Source: SFHK01 sp963618055
GTDB lineage: Bacteria; Bacillota; Clostridia; Christensenellales; Aristaeellaceae
Length of the DNA stretch: 15,102 nucleotides
Assembly: GCA_963618055.1 (NCBI GenBank)
Contig: CAVERI010000065.1
Span: 1-15,102, forward strand
Direction of reading: 5' to 3'
Position 1 is the stretch's first letter. The number at the start of each line of letters is the position of its first letter. The notes under the pieces were generated by a model. That model did not search any database, was not told the DNA's origin, and saw nothing but the letters and a program-made list of their open reading frames with translations. Shown piece after piece: positions 1 through 5,720 of the stretch. The translations under genes were made by a program, and so were the position numbers.

Positions 1-170
1 ACGAACATATACGCCTCGTCGATCTTGCGAACGGTCTTCTGCAGGTCGATGATGTAGATGCCGTTGCGCTCGGTGAAGATGTACTGCGCCATCTTGGGGT
101 TCCAGCGGCGGGTCTGGTGGCCGAAATGTACGCCGGCCTCAAGCAGCTGCTTCATGGAAATGACTGCCAT
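1..170 (-). CDS. rpsB: 30S ribosomal protein S2, N-terminal part (runs off the left edge)
   Basis: Reading leftwards from the ATG at 168-170 gives a protein starting MAVISMKQLLEAGVHFGHQT, followed by RRWNPKM, YIFTERNGIYIIDLQKT and, at the edge, EAYMFV. This is the highly conserved start of bacterial ribosomal protein S2, a small-subunit protein that binds late in 30S assembly and helps recruit S1. Only 56 complete codons are inside the window. The start is fixed by an AAGGAGG ribosome binding site about 10 nt upstream (plus-strand CCTCCTT at 181-187) and by the family N-terminus. In most bacteria tsf (elongation factor Ts) follows rpsB, which would lie beyond the left edge. The gene has its own promoter (295-323) and a folded leader. 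Confidence 0.97.
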   Translation of the reverse strand, partial: MAVISMKQLLEAGVHFGHQTRRWNPKMAQYIFTERNGIYIIDLQKTVRKIDEAYMF

Positions 171-204
171 AGTGGGGGTTCCTCCTTAAATTCGTTTTTT
201 CCGC

Positions 205-264
205 CCCTCGCTTCGTCTTCGAGCGGCACCGGAAGCCGGCAACCGCCGCGCGAATCCGCGAGGG
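205..264 (-). promoter_or_regulatory. Structured 5' leader of rpsB, candidate autoregulatory RNA
   Basis: The untranslated leader between the predicted transcription start (near 288) and the rpsB start codon can fold into nested helices: 205-211 pairs with 258-264 (7 bp), 223-227 with 245-249 (5 bp), and 229-232 with 236-239 around a 3-nt loop. A smaller GCCC/GGGC hairpin lies at 275-286. No T-run follows the fold, so it is not an attenuator; an A-rich segment and then the ribosome binding site follow. Ribosomal protein genes often carry leaders bound by their own product, and S2 is known to repress rpsB in gammaproteobacteria. Equating this fold with such an element is inference; base pairing was checked only by eye. 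Confidence 0.4.
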
Positions 265-294
265 TGAGAAATAAGCCCTGTTGGGCACTATGAC

Positions 295-323
295 ATTATA
301 ACACAGGCGGCGGCGCTTCGCAA
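295..323 (-). promoter_or_regulatory. Sigma-A-type promoter of rpsB
   Basis: On the minus strand a TTGCGA -35 element (318-323) is separated by exactly 17 nt from a consensus TATAAT -10 element (295-300). It points at rpsB and predicts a transcript start near 288, giving a leader of about 118 nt. The -35 element and spacer lie inside a strong inverted repeat (306-340). Confidence 0.85.
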
Positions 324-340
324 CAAAGGAAGCCGCCGCC
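306..340 (-). terminator. Terminator-like hairpin after the lyase-like gene, overlapping the rpsB promoter
   Basis: In the minus direction, 340-329 can pair with 319-309 to give an 11-bp G+C-rich stem with one bulged G and a 9-nt loop; an alternative register pairs 332-340 with 306-314 (9 bp). It begins 28 nt past the stop codon of the 787-residue gene and is followed by TGTGTT, only a weak T-tract. Position and strength suggest a transcription terminator, but its efficiency is uncertain because the T-tract is poor. The hairpin contains the rpsB -35 element. Confidence 0.5.
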
Positions 341-368
341 GTCTGTCAAATTTTCGTTAGCTGGCGCG

Positions 369-2732
369 TCAGACGATCTGCGACGCGTCGGTATACCGCG
401 TGAAGGCCACCTCAAGGCCGCCCGCGCGGAGCGTCGTTCCGTCGAACGAGACGGGCGCGCGCTTCACGCTTTCAATAAAGCGCTCGAAATCGCCGTATTC
501 GTCCCTGCTGCCCATGGTGTACAGGTACGCGGCGCTTCTCCCGTACACGCGGTATTCGCAGCCGATCAGCTGATCGTCAAATGCAGAAGCGTCGCCGCTC
601 ATCCAGATGGCCATGTAGCCGTCCTTCACCCGGCCGAACAGGTAATGCCCGTCCGCGCGCGCCTCGTCAAACCGGCAGGATGGGAAGAACACGTGGGTGA
701 AGCTCACGGGGTGCGCCTCGGATATGCTGTACACAAGGCCGAGCCGCGCGCCTTTTTGAACGATCGCGGGCATTTCGCCGTTTCCGTTCCAGTAGCCGGG
801 GCGCATCTGGCTTATGTCGCTGGTTCCGCCGGGATGGGTGACAAACGACACCGCCTCGCTGGATACCGCCGCGTACATCAGGTGCTGCTGATAGCCGTCT
901 ACGCCGGGGCGGATGAGCGTCGTGCCGTGGAAGCGCTCGTTGAGCGTGCGAATCCATTCGTTGCTGAAGCGCTCGCCCTCGGATACGCGCTGCCAGCCGC
1001 TTTCAAGCGTCTTGGGAGACGCGCAGGACGTGAGCATGTAATCCTTCGTCTTGCGCACGTGAATCTCCGCGTTGCCGCAGGCGTAGCGCATGTCGCGCTC
1101 GCGTGCGGCGATTTCGCCTGCGTCCGCGGGAATTTTGTATTCGCTCAGGGCGAAGGCGCACAGCCAGCTGCTGTTCATATTCCGCATATGCGGAAGGCAC
1201 AGGTTCATCAGCGCCGTCGAGGCCTGCGTCTGCGGGCGCAGCACGGCGCGGTACGCCCGACCCTGCGGCGCGACGACGGCGCCGTCGAACACGTGCAGCG
1301 CCATCTGCCGGATAAGCCCGTCCAGCACCGTTTTCGCCAGCGCCTGAAGCTCCGCGTCGCCATAGTCGATCAGGCTCAAAAGCGCGCAGGAGGTTACGAC
1401 CGCGTAGCTGGAGGACGCGAATTCCTCAAAGCCGCAGGCGGAAACGTCCTTCAGCCAGCCGAGGCAGCGCTCCCGGCCGCGGGCGTGCGCCTCCCGTCCC
1501 GTGAGCCCGGAGCGGACGAAAACGTCGTCCGGATACATGCCGCCCGCGAGGTACTGGTTGGAATAGAACAGAAGCGCGTGGTTCTCGCTCCAGAAGCACA
1601 TGCCGTCCGCGCCGTCCTCGTCCATCCAGTAGCGGTAGTTCAGCGCCGTGCGCCGGAAGCGCCCGCGCAGCGCCTCGGGCAGCTCGAACCGCTTCACCAG
1701 CCGGAACAGCGCGTTGAAATAAAAGTCGCTGCAATCGGCGCGGCTGTCGATCAGGTCAAGGAACCGAAGAAGCTGCTCGTAATCCGCGTCCGTGTTCGTG
1801 CCGTTTTCGTATTTCATGATCACGGGAAGGGGCAGCCCCTCGTTCAGGGAGGCGTGGCACAGGCGCTTCATGCGTGCCTCGTAGTCCGCCTCGGGCGAAA
1901 AATCAAGGCTCGCGCTTCCCTCAAGAAGCTCAAGCCGGCGCGAGAGCTTCACGCCGTATTGGCCGCACACTACGTCGAGCAGGCGCGCGCCGGGCGCGAG
2001 CGAAAATTCCGTTTCGTTCTCCCACGCGCGTCCGTCCTTGGGCGCGCCGGGCGCGAGGTCGATCACCCGTGTGCCGGCCGGCGGAGCGCTTTGGCTGACC
2101 AGCCTGCCGTTTTCCACGCGAAGGGCGCTCAGCCAGCTCTCGCGGGCGTAGATTTCGTCCATTTCCGCGCCGCCGGGAAGCGAGACCGAAACGCCGGAGA
2201 AATCCCCGGTCAGCTGCAAGGCGAGCAGCGTGCGCGTGTCCCGCGCGCCCAGCGTCTGCATGCGGATGTAAAGCTCGTTTTCGCCCTTTTTCAGCGGCAG
2301 GGTAAGCGCGTGCCGCTTGATGGGCTTGTATACGGCGGGCGTGTTTTTCAAAATCCGTTCGCCGTTCAGCCAGATATCCGCGGCGGTGTACGTCCAGCAC
2401 AGCGCCGAGATTTCCCGCGCGCGGTCGCTTATAAGCCGCGTGTACGCGCGCGCCTCCACGCGCTTGAGCAGAGGATAAAAGGTGCTCATGTCGATAAACC
2501 AGTCGCTGCCGGGCGTGTTCAGCCGCCACGCTTGGCCGTCGAACGCGTCCGCGCCCAGCGTAACGCCGCTTTCGGGCGCGATTTCGCCGCCATCGGCGAT
2601 TTCCGCGCGCAGTTTTTTTTCAAACGTCAGCTGGTTTTTGTCCCGCAGCTCGGTGCGCGGGTCAGAGAGGAAGGGGCCGCACACGAAATACCGCGTGATG
2701 AACCCCTGCGCATTGATTCCGTACGTTTTCAT
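369..2732 (-). CDS. Putative (alpha/alpha)-toroid carbohydrate-active protein, heparinase/alginate-lyase-like; function unknown
   Basis: The protein has 787 residues and no signal peptide or membrane segment, so it is probably cytoplasmic. The family is not recognised with certainty. The first ~180 residues look beta-rich, including a carbohydrate-binding-like stretch with DIWLNGERI and KKGENELYIRMQ. The middle (about 290-580) looks helical and carries WSENHALLFYSNQYLAGG. The C-terminal part (about 600-787) is beta-rich, with RPGYWNGNGEMPAIVQ and SFTHVFFP. Helical toroid followed by beta-sheet is the layout of heparinase II/III and alginate lyases. Asn384-His385 and Tyr443 are spaced much like the catalytic Asn-His and Tyr of family 17 polysaccharide lyases (recalled, not aligned). 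The ATG at 2732 is chosen because GGGAGG lies 12 nt upstream and a promoter precedes it; an in-frame extension to 3254 would only be antisense of the neighbouring gene. A glycoside hydrolase-like toroid is the main alternative. Confidence 0.85.
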   Translation of the reverse strand: MKTYGINAQGFITRYFVCGPFLSDPRTELRDKNQLTFEKKLRAEIADGGEIAPESGVTLGADAFDGQAWRLNTPGSDWFIDMSTFYPLLKRVEARAYTRLISDRAREISALCWTYTAADIWLNGERILKNTPAVYKPIKRHALTLPLKKGENELYIRMQTLGARDTRTLLALQLTGDFSGVSVSLPGGAEMDEIYARESWLSALRVENGRLVSQSAPPAGTRVIDLAPGAPKDGRAWENETEFSLAPGARLLDVVCGQYGVKLSRRLELLEGSASLDFSPEADYEARMKRLCHASLNEGLPLPVIMKYENGTNTDADYEQLLRFLDLIDSRADCSDFYFNALFRLVKRFELPEALRGRFRRTALNYRYWMDEDGADGMCFWSENHALLFYSNQYLAGGMYPDDVFVRSGLTGREAHARGRERCLGWLKDVSACGFEEFASSSYAVVTSCALLSLIDYGDAELQALAKTVLDGLIRQMALHVFDGAVVAPQGRAYRAVLRPQTQASTALMNLCLPHMRNMNSSWLCAFALSEYKIPADAGEIAARERDMRYACGNAEIHVRKTKDYMLTSCASPKTLESGWQRVSEGERFSNEWIRTLNERFHGTTLIRPGVDGYQQHLMYAAVSSEAVSFVTHPGGTSDISQMRPGYWNGNGEMPAIVQKGARLGLVYSISEAHPVSFTHVFFPSCRFDEARADGHYLFGRVKDGYMAIWMSGDASAFDDQLIGCEYRVYGRSAAYLYTMGSRDEYGDFERFIESVKRAPVSFDGTTLRAGGLEVAFTRYTDASQIV

Positions 2733-2768
2733 AAAAAAGAAAGACCTCCCGCGTGTGTACTCGGCGGC

Positions 2769-2797
2769 ATTATAGCATTTCATCGTTGAAATCGCAA
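2769..2797 (-). promoter_or_regulatory. Promoter of the lyase-like gene
   Basis: On the minus strand TTGCGA (2792-2797) and TATAAT (2769-2774) are separated by 17 nt. Both hexamers and the spacing are identical to those of the rpsB promoter. The predicted start is about 30 nt upstream of the ATG, leaving a short leader with the GGGAGG ribosome binding site at 2745-2750. No comparable promoter was found on the plus strand for the divergent gene. Confidence 0.8.
2777..2792. promoter_or_regulatory. 16-bp palindrome in the promoter spacer, candidate operator
   Basis: ATTTCATCGTTGAAAT has 6-bp perfect arms (ATTTCA/TGAAAT) around TCGT, with CG at the centre. It occupies nearly the whole spacer between the -35 and -10 elements of the leftward promoter, so a bound protein would block RNA polymerase. 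Even-length palindromes with a central CG are typical of LacI/GalR-family operators. That assignment is inference; no regulator gene is in the window. Confidence 0.5.
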
Positions 2798-2825
2798 ACC
2801 TTTTCTTTCGCCGTCCGGCAGGAAT

Positions 2826-2846
2826 TTTTTCGCGCGCGGCGAAAAA
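2826..2846 (+). repeat. Perfect hairpin before the ADP-ribosylglycohydrolase-fold gene
   Basis: TTTTTCGC (2826-2833) and GCGAAAAA (2839-2846) are exact complements around a 5-nt GCGCG loop. The element ends 19 nt before the AAGGAGG at 2866-2872. The T-run is on the 5' side on the plus strand, and the minus strand reads into A-rich sequence, so it is not an intrinsic terminator in either direction. It may be an RNA hairpin in the leader or a second protein-binding palindrome. Confidence 0.4.
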
Positions 2847-2878
2847 GGAAAACCGGGAATACCGCAAGGAGGACGACG

Positions 2879-4273
2879 ATGATGAATGAACACGCCATGC
2901 CCATGCCGGCCTACGACCGCCTTCACGCGTGGGAGCTGTATTGCAGTGAAATGAAAACCGAAAAGCAGCAGACGATCGAAGAGGGCAAGGACATTCACGA
3001 ATTTGAAAAGCTCTTTGACGCCATTGACGAAATGCCGCGCTGCGCGGAAAGGGTGCGGCTGGGCGACATTCTGTACGAGCTGATCGCGAAGGCGCCGCAG
3101 CGCGCCGGCTGCGCCTACGACGAGCCCAGCGAGCTGGAGGCCATTCGGGCGCTCCGTCCGGCCGGTGCGGGCGAGAAAAAGCCGCTGCCGTCCCGCGAGG
3201 CTTTGAAGGAAAAGCTCGCCGGCGCGTGGTACGGCCGAATCGCGGGCTGCTCACTCGGAAAGCCCGTGGAGGGCATCCGCACGAACGAGCTCGTGCCCTT
3301 CCTGAAGGAAACCGGCAACTGGCCGATGCACCGCTTCATCCTGAGCACCGACGTGACGGAGGAAATGAAGGACAAATACAAATTCCCGCTGCGCGACCGC
3401 GTGAAGTGGAAGCTGATGGCCGACCAGCTTACCAGCGCGCCCGCGGACGACGACACCAATTACACCGTGCTGGCGCAGCTTCTGATCGACCGCTTCGGCC
3501 GCGGCTTCACGCCCGCGAACATGATGCAGTTCTGGCTGGAGATGCAGCCCAAGAACGCCTATTGCACCGCCGAGCGCGTGGCCTTCGTAAACGCCGTGAA
3601 GGGCTACCTGCCGCCGGACACCGCCCGCTTCCAGAACCCGTACCGCGAGTGGATCGGCGCGCAGATTCGCGGCGACTACTTCGGCTACATCAACCCCGGC
3701 GATCCCGAGGCCGCCGCCGACATGGCGTGGCGCGACGCCAGCATTTCCCACATTAAAAACGGCATCTACGGCGAAATGTTTATCGCCGCCATGCTCGCCG
3801 AGGCCGCCGTGACGACGGACGGCGGCGTGGAGCGCGTGATCGAGACCGGCCTTAAGGAAATTCCCCAGACCTCCCGCCTGTACGAGGCCATTCGCGGTGT
3901 GATCGACGACTTCCGCGCGGGCGTTTCGCAGGAGGACGCGTTCAAGAAGATTCATAAGCAGTGGGATGAATACACCGGCCACGGCTGGTGCCACACCATC
4001 TCCAACGCCATGATCGTGGCCGCGTCGCTGCTCTACGGCGGGGGCGACTATGGAAAATCCGTGTGCATGGCCGTCGAAACCGGCTTTGATACCGACTGCA
4101 ACGGCGCGACCGTCGGCTCCATCGTGGGCATGCTCGGCGGCATTTCCGCCATTCCCGAATACTGGACGAAGCCGTTTCACGACACCCTGCGCACGTCGCT
4201 GTTCGGCTTCACCGTGTCCGCCATCTCCGATATGGCCGAAAAAACCCTCGCGCATATCCCCGGCCTGAGCTGA
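2879..4273 (+). CDS. ADP-ribosylglycohydrolase-fold (DraG/ARH-like) protein
   Basis: The 464-residue protein has the ADP-ribosylglycohydrolase fold from about residue 115: GAWYGRIAGCSLGKPVEG opens the domain, ADDDTNYT (Asp190-Asp192, Thr193) supplies metal ligands, and ETGFDTDCNGATVG (Asp404, Asp406) supplies the second metal-binding motif. Members remove ADP-ribose from proteins or small molecules with two Mg2+ ions, but many bacterial members lie in carbohydrate loci and have no known substrate, so the reaction here is open. The first ~115 residues are an extra, probably helical segment. Start ATG 2879 lies 6 nt after AAGGAGG (2866-2872); ATG 2882 is equally possible. The gene is transcribed away from the lyase-like gene, has no evident promoter of its own, and ends in a strong terminator. 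No signal peptide is seen. Confidence 0.92.
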   Translation: MMNEHAMPMPAYDRLHAWELYCSEMKTEKQQTIEEGKDIHEFEKLFDAIDEMPRCAERVRLGDILYELIAKAPQRAGCAYDEPSELEAIRALRPAGAGEKKPLPSREALKEKLAGAWYGRIAGCSLGKPVEGIRTNELVPFLKETGNWPMHRFILSTDVTEEMKDKYKFPLRDRVKWKLMADQLTSAPADDDTNYTVLAQLLIDRFGRGFTPANMMQFWLEMQPKNAYCTAERVAFVNAVKGYLPPDTARFQNPYREWIGAQIRGDYFGYINPGDPEAAADMAWRDASISHIKNGIYGEMFIAAMLAEAAVTTDGGVERVIETGLKEIPQTSRLYEAIRGVIDDFRAGVSQEDAFKKIHKQWDEYTGHGWCHTISNAMIVAASLLYGGGDYGKSVCMAVETGFDTDCNGATVGSIVGMLGGISAIPEYWTKPFHDTLRTSLFGFTVSAISDMAEKTLAHIPGLS

Positions 4274-4284
4274 AGGCTATCCGG

Positions 4285-4318
4285 AAGAGCCTGCCGTCCG
4301 CGGCGGGCTTTTACTTTT
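4285..4318 (+). terminator. Intrinsic terminator after the ADP-ribosylglycohydrolase-fold gene
   Basis: GCCTGCCG (4289-4296) pairs with CGGCGGGC (4301-4308) around a TCCG loop, with one G-U pair. The stem extends by AAGA against TTTT, and the T-rich tail is TTTTACTTTT. It lies 12 nt after the stop codon and separates this gene from the plsX promoter. Confidence 0.88.
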
Positions 4319-4346
4319 GGCCGGACGGCTGTAAACATCACTTAAT

Positions 4347-4375
4347 TTGACAAGCCCCGTAAAAGCGGTTACAAT
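4347..4375 (+). promoter_or_regulatory. Promoter of the plsX-acpP-rnc-smc-ftsY operon
   Basis: A perfect TTGACA (4347-4352) and TACAAT (4370-4375) are separated by 17 nt, one mismatch from the full sigma-A consensus. It predicts a short leader of about 30 nt before the plsX start. No FapR-like palindrome was noticed around it. It is the strongest promoter in the window and is probably the main one for everything up to 13475. Confidence 0.9.
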
Positions 4376-4395
4376 AGAAAATGGTGATTTATGCC

Positions 4396-4406
4396 GGAGG
4401 GAGGGG
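4396..4406 (+). promoter_or_regulatory. plsX ribosome binding site, decides the GTG start
   Basis: GGAGGGAGGGG lies 6 nt upstream of the GTG at 4413. This fixes the start there, because the longer in-frame reading from TTG at 4347 begins inside the -35 promoter element and cannot be part of the message. Confidence 0.85.
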
Positions 4407-4412
4407 CTATAC

Positions 4413-5441
4413 GTGAAGCAAGTCGTGATTGCCGTGGACGCCATGGGCGGCGACAACGCGCCGGGGGCGGTTGTGCGGGGGTGTCTTTCCGCGCTTCGCG
4501 CGCAGGAGGATCTGGCGATCCGCCTGTTCGGCCGCGCGGAGGTCGTTCGTCCGCTGCTGGAGGACGCGGGGAGCGAGAGGAGCCGAATCGAGCTGATCGA
4601 CGCGCCGGATGAAATCACCATGCACGACGAGCCGATGCTGGCGGTGCGCCGCAAGACGGAGTCCTCCATGGTGAAGGCGCTGATGGACGTGCGCGAGAAG
4701 CGCGCGGACGCGGCGGTTTCGGCGGGCTCGACGGGCGCGCTGTTTCTGGGCGGCATGGCGTATGTGCGCATGGTGCGCGGCATCGACCGTCCGGCGCTGG
4801 CGCCGGTGCTGCCGGGTCTCAACAAGCCCTTTTTGCTGATCGACTCCGGCGCGAACGCGGATTGTCAGCCGCGCTATCTTTTGCAGTTCGGCCTGATGGG
4901 CTCGGTGTACATGAACCGCGTGCTGGGCGTGAAAACGCCGGACGTGGGGCTTGTGAACATCGGCGCGGAGGATACCAAGGGCAGTAAGCTGGTGAAGGAG
5001 GCCTACCAGCTGATGCGCGCGCAGACGGTCTATCACTTCGCCGGAAACTGTGAGGCGCGCGACGTGCAGTTCGGCAATTTCGATGTGGTCGTCGCCGACG
5101 GCTTCACCGGGAACGTGATTCTGAAATACGCCGAGGGGCTCACGAGCGTGCTGTTTAAGCAGATGAAGGTCGCGGCGAACTCCACCGCGCGCGCGAAGCT
5201 GGGCGGCCTGCTTCTGAAGCCCGCGCTTTCGTCGCTGCGTGAAAAGATGAACGCCGACGAATACGGCGGCGCGCCGCTGATCGGCCTTGAGGGCACGGTT
5301 GTAAAGGCGCACGGCTCGTCGAACGATTTTGCCTTTTCGAAGGCCGTGGAGCAGGCTCGGCTGATGGTGCTGGGCGACGTGACCGGCCGCATCCGCGAGG
5401 GACTCGCCGAAATTTCGGCGGGCGAGGCGTCCCGCGCGTAA
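4413..5441 (+). CDS. plsX: Phosphate acyltransferase PlsX
   Basis: PlsX converts acyl-ACP and phosphate to acyl-phosphate, the acyl donor that PlsY uses to make lysophosphatidic acid; it is a peripheral membrane enzyme at the start of phospholipid synthesis. The 342-residue protein shows the family pattern throughout: VVIAVDAMGGDNAPG at the N-terminus, SAGSTGALFLGG, VNIGAEDTKGSKLV, FDVVVADGFTGNVILK and GGAPLIGLEGTVVKAHGSS. Its length is normal. Translation starts at GTG. It is the first gene of the operon, 36 nt before acpP, whose product carries its substrate. In many Firmicutes fapR precedes plsX and fabD-fabG follow; none of these is here, so fatty acid elongation genes must lie elsewhere. 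Confidence 0.97.
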   Translation: MKQVVIAVDAMGGDNAPGAVVRGCLSALRAQEDLAIRLFGRAEVVRPLLEDAGSERSRIELIDAPDEITMHDEPMLAVRRKTESSMVKALMDVREKRADAAVSAGSTGALFLGGMAYVRMVRGIDRPALAPVLPGLNKPFLLIDSGANADCQPRYLLQFGLMGSVYMNRVLGVKTPDVGLVNIGAEDTKGSKLVKEAYQLMRAQTVYHFAGNCEARDVQFGNFDVVVADGFTGNVILKYAEGLTSVLFKQMKVAANSTARAKLGGLLLKPALSSLREKMNADEYGGAPLIGLEGTVVKAHGSSNDFAFSKAVEQARLMVLGDVTGRIREGLAEISAGEASRA

Positions 5442-5477
5442 CGAATCTCTACAATAAATTTTAGGAGGCGTTTTTCC

Positions 5478-5720
5478 ATGACGTACAACGAGATCTTTAA
5501 CAAGGTTGCCGAACTGATCGTCGCTCAGCTGCCCGTAACCCTCGAGCAGGTGAAGCCGGAGTCCAAGCTGGTGGAGGATCTGGGCGCGGACAGCGCGAAC
5601 GTGATGATTCTCGTGTTCGACCTCGAACGCGAATTTGACATTCAGGTGGACAATGACGCGCTGGCCAGCGTGCACACGGTGGACGACGTTGTGAAATACC
5701 TCGAGAAGGCCGTCGGCTGA
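5478..5720 (+). CDS. acpP: Acyl carrier protein
   Basis: This small acidic protein of 80 residues carries fatty acyl chains on a 4'-phosphopantetheine arm attached to serine. Ser39 lies in LVEDLGADSANVM, the expected position between helices I and II, and the C-terminal HTVDDVVKYLEKAVG matches the usual last helix. The attachment motif reads Asp-Ser-Ala instead of the near-universal Asp-Ser-Leu, and helix II is unusually hydrophobic (VMILVFDLEREF). AGGAGG (5463-5468) lies 9 nt before the ATG, a strong site suited to an abundant protein. The stop codon overlaps the rnc start by one base (TGATG), so the two are translationally coupled. Its place between plsX and rnc favours the fatty acid/phospholipid carrier over a secondary-metabolite carrier. 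Confidence 0.95.
   Translation: MTYNEIFNKVAELIVAQLPVTLEQVKPESKLVEDLGADSANVMILVFDLEREFDIQVDNDALASVHTVDDVVKYLEKAVG

Noticed and set aside
344..349. A perfect TTGACA on the minus strand upstream of rpsB
   Set aside because: It lies 43 nt from the TATAAT at 295-300, and no -10 element sits 16-18 nt downstream of it; TTGCGA at 318-323 has the right spacing.
645..2789. 714-codon open frame on the plus strand opposite the lyase-like gene
   Set aside because: Its translation is Arg/Ala/Val/His-rich with no recognisable domain. High G+C content keeps opposite-strand frames open; the minus-strand protein has coherent motifs.
2733..3254. N-terminal extension of the lyase-like reading frame up to 3254
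   Set aside because: It is antisense to the ADP-ribosylglycohydrolase-fold gene, is low-complexity Arg/Ser/Pro-rich, and lies upstream of the promoter at 2769-2797 and the ribosome binding site at 2745-2750.
4347..4412. 22-codon N-terminal extension of PlsX from TTG at 4347
   Set aside because: The TTG is the first half of the -35 element TTGACA, so the sequence is not transcribed; the GTG at 4413 has the ribosome binding site and matches the family start.
5450..5455. TACAAT before acpP as a possible internal promoter
   Set aside because: The -10-like hexamer is good and acyl carrier protein is usually abundant, but the position 17 nt upstream reads GCGTCC, with no -35 or extended -10 element.
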